Assembly (NCBI GenBank): GCA_026119855.1
Contig: JAOWBW010000251.1
Span: forward strand, 1,358,109 to 1,422,108
Source of the DNA: Campanula takesimana
Taxonomy: Eukaryota > Streptophyta > Magnoliopsida > Asterales > Campanulaceae
Reading direction: 5' to 3'
Length of the DNA stretch: 64,000 bases
The translations under genes and the position numbers were made by a program. Below the pieces are notes generated by a model. The model searched no databases, was not told the DNA's origin, and saw nothing but the letters and a program-made list of their open reading frames with translations. Below are positions 1-10,147 of this stretch, piece after piece (positions within the stretch are counted from its first letter, which is position 1; each line of letters opens with the position of its first letter).

Positions 1-418
1 TCTATGTTTGATCAACATTTTAATCGTTAACTTTTTTTGAACTTGGACAATCATGTTCTAAACTTTTTCATTATTTTCTTAATTACTTTGGTTTGCATTT
101 TTTTTTTTAATGAGAGCAAAGACACTGTTTATGAATGGCTGCCAGCTGGTACTGTTTTCTATGAGAAAGATACTTTGGCATGAAAATAGTTAACAGGTAG
201 ACTGACTAAGAATTTAGGGGCAGAAGGCATGTAATGTTTGTATCATTGTCTGCAGCTTGTAGGTACGTCTGTACTACCTATAAATTGGCTGCTATGAGAA
301 CACTTGTTGCCCCTTCAAGTTTTTACATGGGTTTCCCATCCCATACAATGTTTTTTTAAACAAAAATTAATGCAAATGGCACTTTATAATTTTTTCTAAT
401 AATAATAATTATAATAAC

Positions 419-471
<53 letters not shown>

Positions 472-1401
472 CAACAACAAAATGTCAGTGCTTTCAAACA
501 CGATTGATTAGTACCCTAAGTGTTGGGAGATCATTGGTGCCTGACGAGTGAGCCTTGGAATTGGGATTGCTATTCTGATAATTTAAAATCTCTAACTTTC
601 CCCTGTTTACACTTTTCTCTAGGGCGTAAGCGTGCCTCTGAAGATTAGCAAAGTGAAAAATTCAATGCCTATTTTGTTTACTTTTAGTGCTTTTTGCATT
701 ACATTCTTATCTACTAACCCTATAGAACTAGTTCTTTCTTTGTATTCTTGCACAGTAAGAAACTTCTATGTTCTGGCTTCATTTTTAAGGGGAAAAAAAA
801 CAAAAAAATAATCCTACTTAATGGAAGTTTAGGTCCTGAATATTGGCTTGATCATGCTCAACTGAGTGAGTTTATTGTGTATTCAATAGCCATTTAGTTC
901 TGCATACTGCATACTTCTGACACTTCAATCAGTTATGGTTCTCTGCGAATAGTTATGGAGCATCTAGGGTAGATACATATATGACTTTGTTGACATGAAT
1001 TTACTGCCTAAATCAATTTTCTTGTTGGGGGTCATCGTAGTTATTTTTATCAGTAATGATTTTGGTGTAGTATAAGTGATGTAGCTTTTCAATAGTTAGT
1101 CAAAAGATGTTAGCTCTCTACCTGCTTATTGTTGGAATGCTCGTTGGAGATTAGCTTGATTTAGCGTTATGCTTACTTATTTCTACGTACTTAATAAATA
1201 ATAACTATAGTAATCAAATCATAACTGACAAGTAAATAAATTAGAATGCAACTGAAATTGAATAATTGCTGGAAGGTTCTGTATACATAGTTGTCTCAAC
1301 CTTGAGTCGTTAATGTTATCTAACTGAGGTGAGAAACAGTTTTAACTCTTCGTTATGCAAGATTACACGATTTTAGTGATGTTAAATTGTTTGCTATGCA
1401 G
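1..1401 (+). other. Intron or 5' flank of the CCCH/KH gene
   Basis: AT-rich non-coding DNA with no convincing exon. It ends in a good splice acceptor, a T-rich tract followed by TGCAG at 1397-1401, directly before the first recognisable CCCH-coding exon. The upstream half of the first zinc finger must therefore lie in an earlier exon, either left of the window or in an exon too short for me to see. A short Arg/Lys-coding stretch after a CTAG near 620 is compatible with the basic N-terminus of this family, but the support is weak. Confidence 0.6.
398..480. repeat. (TAA)n microsatellite
   Basis: About 80 bp of almost pure TAA/AAT triplets, with a few TTA and CAA variants and an AAC-rich tail. 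It lies in the intron or flank of the CCCH/KH gene. Confidence 0.95.
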
Positions 1402-2196
1402 TACAACTGGGTGCCAATTCAGTGAAGGATGTCATTTCCTGCACTATGTTCCCGGTGGCTACAGTGCACTTAATCAGCTGACAAACCATGGTGGGCCCCT
1501 TGCAAGAAATGCCCCCATGCCATCTTTCTTTGATAGTCCAGCTCCAAGTGGTGCCAAGACTAAGCTCTGCAACAAAATGAACACCCCAGGAGGATGCAAG
1601 TTTGGTGACAAGTGTCGTTTTGCCCACAGCGAGACGGGGCTTGGGAAGCCATATTTTTCAGGTTACGAAGATCCCAGAGGCCCCCCTGGTGGGCCCATGA
1701 ACTACGGTGGCTACCCTGGTGGGCCTGGTCGAGTTGACCTGTCCCCAGCCAACTTTGGTGCATCTGCTACTGCCAAGATAAGCATTGTTGGGTCCCTTGC
1801 GGGACCCATTATTGGAAAAGGTGGGGTCAACTCGAAGCAGATATGTCGCATGACTGGAGTCAAACTTGCGATAAGAGAGCATGAGCCAGACACGAGTCAA
1901 AAGAATATCGAGCTTGAAGGAACGTTTGATCAGATCAAACTGGCCGGTGCGATGGTGAGGGAACTGATTGTGAATCTTGGTGCTACTTCTAACCCTGGCA
2001 GAGGACCGCCGCCAGCTAGGAAACCAAGCTCTGGTGGTGGGATGGGGCGTGGTGGTGGGGCCTGAATGGACCTCCTGGGGGTGGGACTAACTTTAAGACG
2101 AAGATGTGTGAAAATTTCGCAAAGGGGGTGTGCACGTTTGGGGAGAAGTGCCATTTTGCGCACGGACCAAATGAGCTGCGTAGGTCAGTAGCTTGA
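1402..2196 (+). pseudogene. CCCH zinc-finger / KH-domain RNA-binding protein, 3' exon, frameshifted
   Basis: The exon begins after the acceptor at 1400-1401. In order it encodes the second half of one CCCH finger (CQFSEGCHFLH), a complete finger of spacing C-X8-C-X5-C-X3-H (CNKMNTPGGC then KFGDKCRFAH, about 1570-1625), a Gly/Pro-rich linker, and a KH domain (about 1770-1970) with its GxxG loop as IIGKGG. A Gly-rich stretch follows, and then a third finger C-X7-C-X5-C-X3-H (CENFAKGVC, CHFAH) and a stop at 2194-2196. This order matches the plant family of CCCH fingers around one KH domain (Arabidopsis AtC3H36 and AtC3H52 type), which bind RNA. The reading frame stops at 2063-2065, and finger three is in another frame from about 2065. 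One missing base in the G run around 2057-2060 would explain this. It is either a decayed copy or a homopolymer sequencing error. The 5' exons are not visible. Confidence 0.85.
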
Positions 2197-2746
2197 TGGT
2201 ATCCACTTTGGTATTAGAGGCTCCCCCTGGGGGAGGTCTCAGGTTCTACTCCCGCTGGGAGCAGGTTCTATTAATATATAAACGATTTATATATTAAAGA
2301 CACTATAAAGCCAAATTTTACCAATGACCTCTTGGTCTAGTGGTATCCACTTGGTATTAGAGGCTTCCCTTAAGGGGAGGTCTCAGGTTCTACTCCCGTT
2401 GGGAGTAGGTTCTATTAATATATAAATGGTTTATATATTAAAGGCACTATAAAGCCAATTTTTAACCAATGACATCTTGGTCTAGTGGTATCCACTTGGT
2501 ATTAGAGGCTTCCCCTGGGGGAGGTCTCAGGTTCTACTCCCGCTGGGAGCAGGTTCTATTAATATATAAACGGTTTATATATTAAAAATGCACAACGGTT
2601 TATATATTAAAGGCACTATAAAGCCAAAATTTTACCAATGACCTCTTGGTTTAGTGGTATCCACTTGGTATTAGAGGCTTCCCCTGGGGGAGGTCTCAGG
2701 TTCTATTAATATATAAACGGTTTATATATTAAAGGCACTATAAAGC
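2197..2746 (+). repeat. Tandem tRNA-like (SINE-type) array, four units
   Basis: Four units anchored by GGTATCC at 2198, 2342, 2487 and 2656, so the steps are 144, 145 and 169 bp. Units 2-4 carry a Pol III A-box-like TGGTCTAGTGG (2333-2343 in unit 2; one change in unit 4). Units 1-3 carry a B-box-like GGTTCTACTCC (2386-2396 in unit 2), one base off the consensus. This is tRNA-like promoter geometry. Each unit ends in an AT-rich near-perfect dyad made of AATATATAAAC and GTTTATATATT. Unit 3 has an extra 24-bp duplication of part of this dyad. Unit 4 lacks the second half of the B-box block. Unit 1 is truncated and starts at the CCCH gene stop codon. I infer a tRNA-derived SINE or SINE-like satellite; the family is not identified. 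Confidence 0.7.
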
Positions 2747-3163
2747 AAATTTTTAGAAACACCCCTAAGAACAAATAATTTTGGGCATGGACCGATCGGA
2801 CCTTTGCTTAGTTGGGCAGAATTGGGCCTATCTTTTGGGTTGTTATTGGGAAGACTTTTGGGCCTTCAATGTGAACTCTTGGGTTATGAGATTGAAGATT
2901 GGGCCGATGCTTTCAAATACTTTGAAGACTCATGGTTGGCCCACTCGTGGTTTTATTAGGATTGTTTTATGGTTTAATTTCTTTAGACTTTATTCCTTAT
3001 ACGGTTTTATTTTGTTAGGCTTTATTTTATTATTTGGTCGTCGAGGTTCAGCTCCATATCCGGCAATAAGTCGGGTGGTTGTCCATCTCTTGTAACTTTA
3101 TTTTATTATTAATAAAATCCTCCCAGGTGCCGCCTTGGTTTCTTGAAAAAAAAAAAAAAAAAA
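2747..3163 (+). other. 3' tail of a retroposed transcript, ending in poly(A)
   Basis: No coding potential is recognised. The segment ends with an AATAAAATCC polyadenylation-like block and an 18-nt poly(A) run at 3146-3163. That is the signature of a LINE 3' end or processed transcript copied into DNA. The body is T-rich with no recognisable domain, so the source gene is unknown. Confidence 0.45.
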
Positions 3164-3340
3164 CCTAAACCAAAAACCCTAAAACCATTAAACCCAAAAC
3201 CCGGGATCCGGGGATGGGGACGGGGATCGGGACCCGGGGATCGGGGATCGGGACCCCCGACCCCGGAACCCCCGACCCCGGAACCCCGAACCCCAACCCC
3301 GAACCCTGAACCCCTGAACCCCTAACCTCTAAACCCTAAG
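3164..3340. repeat. Degenerate telomere-like and GC-rich simple repeat
   Basis: Starts with imperfect CCCTAAA-type units (CCTAAAC, CCCTAAAACC, TTAAACCC), passes through GGGGATCGGGACCC-like repeats and CCCCGAACCCC units, and returns to CCCTAACC/TAAACCCTAA. This resembles a mutated interstitial telomeric repeat. It directly follows the poly(A) run and directly abuts the broken 3' end of the gypsy element. Confidence 0.6.
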
Positions 3341-4621
3341 GTGTTGCCATCCTATACGTCCTTTCTCGGACAATCCTGGTTATCACAAAAGGGCCTTCCC
3401 AATTAGGGGAGAGCTTGTTCTGCAGGGCTTTTCTGCTTGTCGCTTTAATCTTGCGCAGCACCCAATCACCGACTTGAAAAATCCTTTTCCTTACCCTTTG
3501 GTCGTGATACTTTTTGGTCATTTGCTTGTAGTTCAGTGACCTGAGGTGGGCGTCAAGCCTCCTCTCGTCGAGCAGGTCCAAGTCGGTTCTTCTTCTTTGT
3601 CCATTCAAGTTTTCGTCAAAGAAAGCCACCCTAGCGGTGGGTATTACGAGCTCAGCAGGTGCGATGGCCTCAGAGCCGTAGGTCAGGGCGAAAGGAGTTT
3701 TCCCAGTTGGCCCCCTGGTCGTGGTACGGATTGCCCACAGAGCGATAGGGAGCTCATCAACCCACTTTCCTCCCGTCCTGTCAGATTCCTGTGGGGGGCG
3801 TGCATTACTAGCTTGTTGGCTGCCTCGGCCTGCCCGTTCCCTTGCGGGTACAATACTTATGACTTCGTGTGCTTAACCCCGAGGCGCGCACATTCATTCA
3901 TGAATCCGGCTGAGAACTGCAAGCCCCGATCTGACACAATGTGCTTGGGCACTCCTAACCGGCACCAAATATGATCATGCACAAAATTCAACACATTTTC
4001 CTCGGTGATTTCCGCTAGAGCTTTGGCTTCGATCCACTTCGTGAAGTAATCCACTGCTACCACGGCGTATTTCAGCTTCCAGCGAGCCATCGGGAAAGGC
4101 CCGATCATATCTATCCCCCACATGTGGAACGGCCAACAAGCAACGACAGGGGTTTGCTGGGTGGCCGGTACCCGTGGAATGTCTGCATATCTTTGGCATT
4201 TATCACACTTCTTGACGTACTCCTGGGCGTCTCTCCTCATCGCTGGCCAGTAATAGCTTAGAGATATGATCTTTTTCGCCAGTGTCCTCGCGCCCGGATG
4301 GCCTCCACAGATTCCTTCGTGTACCTCTTCCATCAGACTTAGTACTTGCTCGGGGGGAATGCACCTCAAGAGCGGCTTTACAAACGATCTCCTGTACAAT
4401 ACCCCTTCCATTACAATGAAACGGGGAGCTTTTCTCTTCACCACCTTCGCCTTCTCGGCATCTCCAGGGAGCTCTTTTTTTTCAATAAAGTTTTTGAGGT
4501 CGTCAATCCAGCAAGTCGGTGCTTCGCCGGCCTCCCCAATCTCCAGTACTTGGATTCTTTCAATGGCCGGCTTTTCTAAAAACTCCATCCACCTGGGGTG
4601 ATCTGCCTCCTCATCCTCCAT
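3341..4621 (-). pseudogene. Gypsy integrase and C-terminal region
   Basis: The HHCC zinc region is present (HEGICGGHPGARTLAKK, then CDKCQRYAD). The catalytic core has WGIDMIGPFP with the first Asp and IVSDRGLQF with the second; the usual N/H after SD is R. The frame stops at 3857, before the expected Glu. The C-terminal part continues in another frame at 3629-3336 (FQVGDWVLRKIKA, LSPNWEGPF), the usual gypsy integrase tail, and ends abruptly at TYRMATP where telomere-like DNA begins. Confidence 0.85.
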
Positions 4622-4987
4622 TGTTGCTAATTTTGAAAGTAAATATGCTCGCGCATTATCTTTGCGGGCGACCTGGACGATCTGCCAGAAATCAAAATCT
4701 TTCACCAGTTCCATCACCAAATCTCTATAATTTGCAAGGACGGGGTTTATGACTTCACACTCCCCCTTTCACTGGTTCACAATGAGCTGATAATCTGTGT
4801 GAGCTTGCAATTTTGAAATCCCCATGTGCCTTGCTAAGTCCATCCCTGCTACCAACGCTTCGTACTCAGCCTGGTTATTTGAAGTCGGGAAACTGAATCT
4901 CAAAACCTTCTCAATTCCTTCGCTGTTACCGGGCTCGAACAAGATTACCCCAGCCCCACAATTCTTTGCTGCCGATCCGTCCACCAA
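4622..4987 (-). pseudogene. Second (archaeal-type) RNase H of the Tat-type element
   Basis: VDGSAAKNCGAGVILFEPG, then NNQAEYEALVAGMDLA and HTDYQLIVNQ give the first three catalytic acids in DGS, EYEAL and TDYQL. A stop after VNQ at 4769 breaks it, and the end continues in the integrase frame as KDNARAYLLSKLAT. In related proteins the aligned site is usually Asp; here it is Tyr, so the fourth acid appears lost. Family knowledge links this extra RNase H to the plant Tat group. Confidence 0.75.
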
Positions 4988-5150
4988 AAGCTGCTAGCAG
5001 TCCGCTGAGATATCTGCAATGGCCTTGCTCGGATGCGGGGGCTCATCATCCGAGGGCAGCAAGTTAAATGTTGTTTCCACAATGAAGGCCGCTAAGGGCT
5101 GAGCCTGAAGGGTCTTCCTCGGCTGGTAAGAAATGTCGAACTCGGTCAAT

Positions 5151-6434
5151 TTAAATTGACCAGTTGAGCAAGCGACCAGAGCTATCTGGCTTGTGCAGTA
5201 TTTTTCTCAACGGGGCATTAGTGTGAACTACGATCGGATAGGCGGAAAAGTACGCCCTCAGCTTTCGGGCAGCAATTACCAAGGCATATGCCAGCTTCTC
5301 CGCATTGAAATAGCGGGTCTCCACATCATTTAGGGCCTTGCTAACATAGAACACCGGTTTCAAGCCTTGATCTTCCCTTGCCAGAACAGCTGCTACTGCT
5401 CGGTCTGTAGCGGCCAAGTAAACGTAAAGAGTTTCACCGGGGACCGGACTGCTGAGCAGTGGCGGTTGGCTCAGGTAGACCTTCAGCTCGCGAAAAGCCT
5501 CAGAGCATTCCTCCGTCCATTCGAATTCTTTCCCGCCTTTGAGAACTTTGAAGAAGGGTAGGGATCTTTCAGCCGACTTGGATATGAACCGTCCTAGAGC
5601 TGCAACTCGGCCGTTGAGCCGCTGGACTTCTTTAACTGTGGTCGGCTCCCTTATGTTTAGGAGGGCGGAATTTTTTTCTGGGTTCGCTTCGATCCCTCTC
5701 TGGGATACCATAAAGCCTAGGAATTTCCCTGCAGTTACTCCGAACACACACTTGCTCGGATTCAATTTCATGTCGTTTGCTCGCAGATTGGAGAACGTTT
5801 CAAACAGATCTGGGCAATGGTCTCCCTCCTTTGTCTTGATGACCATGTCATCCACGTAAGCCTCTATGTTTCTGCCGAGCTTAGCCTTGAAGACCTTGCT
5901 CACCATTCGCTGATAGGTGCTCCTGCGTTCTTGAGGCCGAAAGGCATCTTTTTGTAGCAGTACGTTCCTTCGCTCGTCTGAAAGGCTGTTTTCTCGACAT
6001 CCTGCTCGGCCATCTTTATCTGGTGGTAGCCTGAGTAGGCATCTAGGAAGCTCAGTGTCTTGTGCCCGGCAATCGAGTCCACAAGCTTGTCAATCCTTGG
6101 CAGAGGAAAACAATCCTTAGGACATGCCTTGTTGAGGTCGGTAAAGTCCACGCACATCCCGCCGCTTGCCGTTGGACTTTTTCACCATCACCACATTTGC
6201 CAACCACGAGGGGTAATAGGCTTCCTTAATTATTCCAGCTCGCAGTAGCTTGTTCACTTCCTCCCAAATTCCCCTCATGTCTTCTACTTGCCACGCGAAG
6301 ACGTCGGTACTGGCTCGCAAGAGGTTGAGCAGGTCGGCTCGTTCCTTGGGGCTCAGCTGTTTTCCTATTTTAACTCTCTGCTCTGGGAAAGCAGGATTGA
6401 TCACGAACTCCTCGAGTTCATCAATGGGCTTCAA
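5151..6434 (-). pseudogene. Gypsy reverse transcriptase and RNase H
   Basis: Three frames in series. 6434-6117 has the RT N-terminus (LRASTDVFAWQVEDM, then EVNKLLRAGIIKE), with about 35 residues usually present between these blocks missing. 6157-5900 has DLNKACPKDCFPLPRID and DAYSGYHQIKM. 5906-5151 has the catalytic YVDDMVIKT, the RT C-terminus and a Ty3-type RNase H (LYVYLAATDRAVAAVL, KPVFYVSKAL). RT would copy element RNA and RNase H would remove the template. Frameshifts near 6157 and 5905 and the deletion show that it is dead. Confidence 0.9.
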
Positions 6435-6573
6435 TTCAGGGCCTTCTCTAAATTTGCAGTGTGTCCGCGATGATGTCAGTTATTTTTTCCACCTCCTCGA
6501 CGATGCCTGGAGCTTCTTTCTTGATTCTGCTGCTTACATCTTTCTTCAGGTCGACGATTTCCCTATCAATTTC

Positions 6574-7526
6574 CTAATTGGTTTTCACTTCTTTGATCAC
6601 CCCGATGTTCATGGTGTCAGTTGTCTTGACTGTTTTGGAGATGGTAATGTTCTCCTCGGGAGTATTCAGCTCGTATTTCCTCTTGGCCTTCTTGGTTTCG
6701 ACCACATATTCGAGGAACTCTTTGACTCGCCCTCTGAGGCATCCCACTCCAGCCGGGGTGGGGAACTTGACTCGTTGGTGGGGCAAAGAGACGACCATCC
6801 CCATTCTCACCTGGCTAGGAATCCCCAAAATAGCGTGGTAATCGCTGCTGACATCAATAACCATGAATGTTATCATCTCCTGAACTTTGTAAGGGGTCTC
6901 ACCGAGCTCTACTAACAACTCCACGGTTCCCTTCACATCAACCTTATGATTGGTAAACCCTTCCAAGCGACCTGCATATGGTACGCGCATTCTATCGGAC
7001 ATCTCAATGTCTTTGAAACTCTTATAGAAGAGCACATCTCGAGCCGCTCTGTATCAACAAGGAGTCTGTCAGTGATGCAGTTGTCAATTCTCCCTTCCAG
7101 CACGATGGGTTGCTCCCTGGCTATCCGGCTGGCCGGCAGCTCGTTCGGTGAGAAAGAAATGGTTTCCTCTTGCCTGTTGTTCCACGCGGGGACAAAGGGG
7201 ACCTTCTTCAAGCTATATATCTGATTTTTCAAGGCCGTGATGGACAGCGCTTCGTCGTTGATCACGCCAATCTTCTTGCGAGCAGCTCGCTCGGTGTGGT
7301 GGTCATCAGCTTTTTCTTTGTTTTCACGCTCCCTCTTTCCATCCTTTTTGATGAAGCGGTCTAGCTCTCCCATGTCGACTCGCTGCTGGAGAGCTTTCTT
7401 CAATGACATGCAGTCTTCTGTATCGTGGCCATAATCTTTGTGGAAGGCGCAGCACTTCCTCGTCGCCCGTCTGGCTTCCTCACTACCTTGCATAGCGCGA
7501 GGTGGACGCAGCTCAATGAAATTCAT
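6574..7526 (-). pseudogene. Gypsy gag zinc finger and aspartic protease
   Basis: The first frame (7526-6933) has the Tat-type finger CAFHKDYGHDTEDC followed by a basic linker. It then runs into the protease N-terminus, where the catalytic site reads LLVDTE instead of the usual D-S/T-G. A frameshift near 7030 leads to a second frame (7035-6574) with the rest of the protease, including DYHAILG. The altered active site plus the frameshift make an inactive protease. Confidence 0.75.
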
Positions 7527-7529
7527 GAT

Positions 7530-8311
7530 TTATTTCCTCGGTCTTGTTAACGGGGTAAAGTTGTCTTCTCTTTCATCCTTCCGTTCGGTACCTCTAGTTC
7601 GGTTCTTTCCTCGGCGGGAGTGATAATCCTTATCATCATAACTCTTCTTTTTATCCGCTGCATGGGACTCTGCTCGGGCCTTGCCTTTATCTTTGCTCGT
7701 TTCTTTATTTTGCGTCGACTCGGCTAACGCAACTCGATACGCCCGCTCGTACATATCTCCTTTGGTTTCTGGAGGCCTCACATCGAACTCGAATTTAAGC
7801 CTTGGATCTCCCATACCAGCAGTAAAGCAAACCATCACCATATCATCGGTGATTCCCTTAATTTGTTCGGCCAGAGTCCTAAACCTCTGATAAAAACTCA
7901 TACTAGACTCATTCTCCCCTTGCTTCACATTAGCTAGATCAGTGGGTCGTTTTTTGTGGTCGCTCGCCGTTGAGAAGTTCTCGACAAACTTTTTTCTCAG
8001 CTCGTCCCAACTGTCTATGCTTCCTGGTGGTAGAGCTCGGAACCACGCCAGTGCAGGCCCATTCAACGTGGTGACCATGGCCTTGCAAACACGTCGTCGT
8101 CAAGGGAGACCAAAGCCATGATGGCCTCAAAGGTGTGGATATGGTCGCGGGCGTCCTCGGTCCCAGTATACTTGCTTAACAAAAGGAGTTTCAAAGTTGG
8201 CTGAGGGGGGCTTTCAAGAATCCATCGAGCAAACGGGGACATAGTACTACCCAACTTAGATGTGTTTTTCTTCGCGCTCTCCATCTCATGGACCCGCCTT
8301 TGTAAGTCCAA
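7530..8311 (-). pseudogene. Gypsy gag, capsid (retrotrans_gag) part
   Basis: Two overlapping frames (8311-8063 and 8078-7530) together carry a retrotransposon capsid domain, with WFRALPPGSIDSWDELRKKF, then FYQRFRTLAEQIKG and a Lys/Arg-rich tail. This domain packages element RNA. The frame change around 8070 and the stop near 7530 mark it as broken. It is followed at once by the zinc-finger part in another frame. Confidence 0.8.
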
Positions 8312-8356
8312 CAGTATGGCATCCCTCGAATTCGAGTTTTCAGGTCGTGAAGACTC

Positions 8357-9052
8357 TTAGTCATCCCCATTACCGGGCTGAGATCGGCGCGCTGAAGGAT
8401 TGCGCCGCGGTGGAGGGTTGGCGCTGTCGGCGCGAGGTGGGAGAGGGGGTGCTACTCCAGCTCGGGCCCCCTGCCGACGCACTCCCAACGACGTCGCCTC
8501 CTGCTCCACATCATCGGGAATCACACAGGCATCCAAAGTGGCATTCCTATTCATCAGAGGTGGGTTACCACAAGGCTGGAGGGGAACGCGTGGCACTGAC
8601 ATCGAGGGCAGAGGTGGCAAATTGGCCATATGCTCTGGTCCTAGGGCTTCCAAGGCCCCGTACAATTCATGGATTTGCAACAACAAACTTAGACGGTAAC
8701 TCAACGTCGCCGCCTGACCAGCCGCGGCGGCGACGGGATTTATGGCGCTCGGTCTGACGTCACCCTGGGGGGCGTCCGTGGTTCGCTGAGTGTAGAGTAC
8801 CGGCGGGGGCCTGGGCATGTTTAACCTTTCGCCAGCTGGGTGAACTCCGGGGGGCGGCGGGTTGTCTAGTGCCTCAAAGGTCTGGGTTGGTACGTCTCCG
8901 CCCTGGGAGCCCAAACGGGCGGCCTGAGCACGCGTCAGTACACCGGTAGGCGACGGAAGAGAAATCAGAAAAGGCTGAGAGTCTCCCGGAGCTGTGAAGA
9001 CTCCGGGGACATGAGGGCACTCAGCTTGCTCACGCTCGGGATTTACAGACAT
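8357..9052 (-). pseudogene. Gypsy gag, N-terminal part
   Basis: Open from ATG at 9052 (MSVNPEREQ) to a stop at 8357, about 231 residues. It is rich in Pro, Ala and Arg and has no named domain. Its place after the LTR and PBS and before the capsid-like domain makes it the start of gag. The frame is lost at 8357, and the capsid part continues in another frame from about 8311. The first two-thirds are repeated, inverted, at 15341-15850. Confidence 0.7.
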
Positions 9053-9134
9053 TATGTTTGATGGGATGAAAGAGAGACGGTGAACAAATGGCAAAGTTCG
9101 CCGGAACTATCAGAAAGGTCCAGCAAGCTACGAA

Positions 9135-9155
9135 GTTCCCGGAAATGGAACCAAT
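9135..9155 (-). other. Putative primer binding site of the Tat-type element
   Basis: Directly after the LTR end the minus strand reads ATTGGTTCCATTTCCGGGAA. The position and the TGG start fit a tRNA primer binding site. The rest is diverged from the usual Tat PBS (TGGCGCCGT...), so the tRNA cannot be named. The right arm has a slightly different copy. Confidence 0.4.
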
Positions 9156-9821
9156 TGATCGTGCACAAAGCGTGATCAAGGCCGGTACAACGGTTTGGAC
9201 ACCTGGATAGCTTGCTTGGGCCTGCAAAATGAGCACCGTGAGCTTAGCTGGGGTTGCACCGGCGAAGATCCTCCGGCGTGGGAATAAGTTAGTCTGTTCA
9301 CCGGATAGTTTGATTGAGTAGAGAGAGAGAGAGAGTAACCTGGTTATTTGAGATAGAGCTCTCTTTTTATAGTAGGCTGGCTTGCCCTCCAAGTTGAGGG
9401 TAAGGTGAGGTAAGCATGTTCTTGCGTGAGGTCATCCAGGTCATCCTTATCCATAGTAGGGTTTGAGTTGGGGCCGAGGCCCAGAGAGCCTTGTTGGGCC
9501 GAGTCCGAGTAGACGGAGGTCGTCTTTGGGTTCTTCTAGAAGACTCGTTGTCTGAAACCTGTCAGCTCGGTTGGACCAATAACCGAGCTGGCCTTACGGA
9601 ACGAGCTGGGCTAAGATCGAGCTGAACCAATAACCAAGCTGGTCCTTGTGTTTCCACCCTTGGCTTGGAGGCTAGATTAACTCGTGGTTGATCCCAGCCC
9701 GCTGAACGAGCTGAAGATAGAGGGGATTGGGCTCATTCGTGCTGGGCTTAACTCATGGATCGCGACACTCGAACGGGTGTGTGGCCTGTGGAGCAGACCA
9801 CTTCACGTCGTTCCTCTTACA
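9156..9821 (-). repeat. 5' LTR of the Tat-type gypsy element
   Basis: On the minus strand it starts TGTAAGAGG at 9821 and ends ...GATCA at 9156, just before a PBS-like block. A TATA box (CTATAAAAAGAGAG) lies around 9355-9372 with a CT-rich transcript start region after it (about 9318-9335). The boundaries are inferred from the TG...CA ends, the PBS position and the matching copy in the right palindrome arm. No second LTR of this element in the same orientation exists here to confirm them. Confidence 0.6.
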
Positions 9822-10147
9822 TATCAAATAACAAACAACACATTTTTCACCATTTTCAGCCCAAGCCCATTAAGCAAAACCCTAATCTACCCATTTTACA
9901 CCTCCTCCCCATCAACCCCGATCTTCCCCAACCCCCCCCCCCCCCAAACCCAACTTACGTTAGTTATGTAGAAACCTAAATAATATTCGGTCTCTCCAAT
10001 CAATCAACCCGATTATTTGCTTAGCCAACCCCCAAAACCGAAAACCCTAAATCTTCTCCAAAACCCCCCAACCCCAACCCAACTTTAAAAACCCGAAATC
10101 GTCGCCCCCTCTCCGAAATCTTCGGCCTCTAAGTCCATTTCTTCATA

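Larger units (their letters stand above)
3341..9821 (-). mobile_element. Ty3/gypsy retrotransposon, Tat-lineage type, decayed and 3'-truncated
   Basis: Read on the minus strand the order is LTR, PBS, gag, protease, RT, RNase H, a second RNase H, and integrase, which is the gypsy order. A second, archaeal-type RNase H after the first is known from the plant Tat group (Ogre/Retand relatives), and the RT wording (DLNKACPKD, YVDD) agrees. There are many frameshifts and a deletion in RT. The 3' LTR and PPT are absent, because the element stops near 3341 in telomere-like DNA just after the integrase C-terminus. It cannot be mobile. Confidence 0.9.

Noticed and set aside
2310..2400. Functional tRNA gene
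   Set aside because: A-box- and B-box-like blocks are present, but the acceptor stem is not convincing and the unit is tandemly repeated with an AT-rich tail. A SINE-like repeat is the better reading.
3143..3325. Pro-rich open frame of 60 codons
   Set aside because: It is the translation of the poly(A) run and of low-complexity telomere-like repeats.
8260..8757. Plus-strand ORF of 165 codons over gag
   Set aside because: It is a shadow of the GC-rich minus-strand gag region and has no domain.
10020..10147. Interstitial telomere at AAACCCTAAATC
   Set aside because: Only one or two isolated CCCTAAA-like units occur in a C-rich 5' leader, mirrored in the other palindrome arm. Such motifs are common in plant 5' UTRs.
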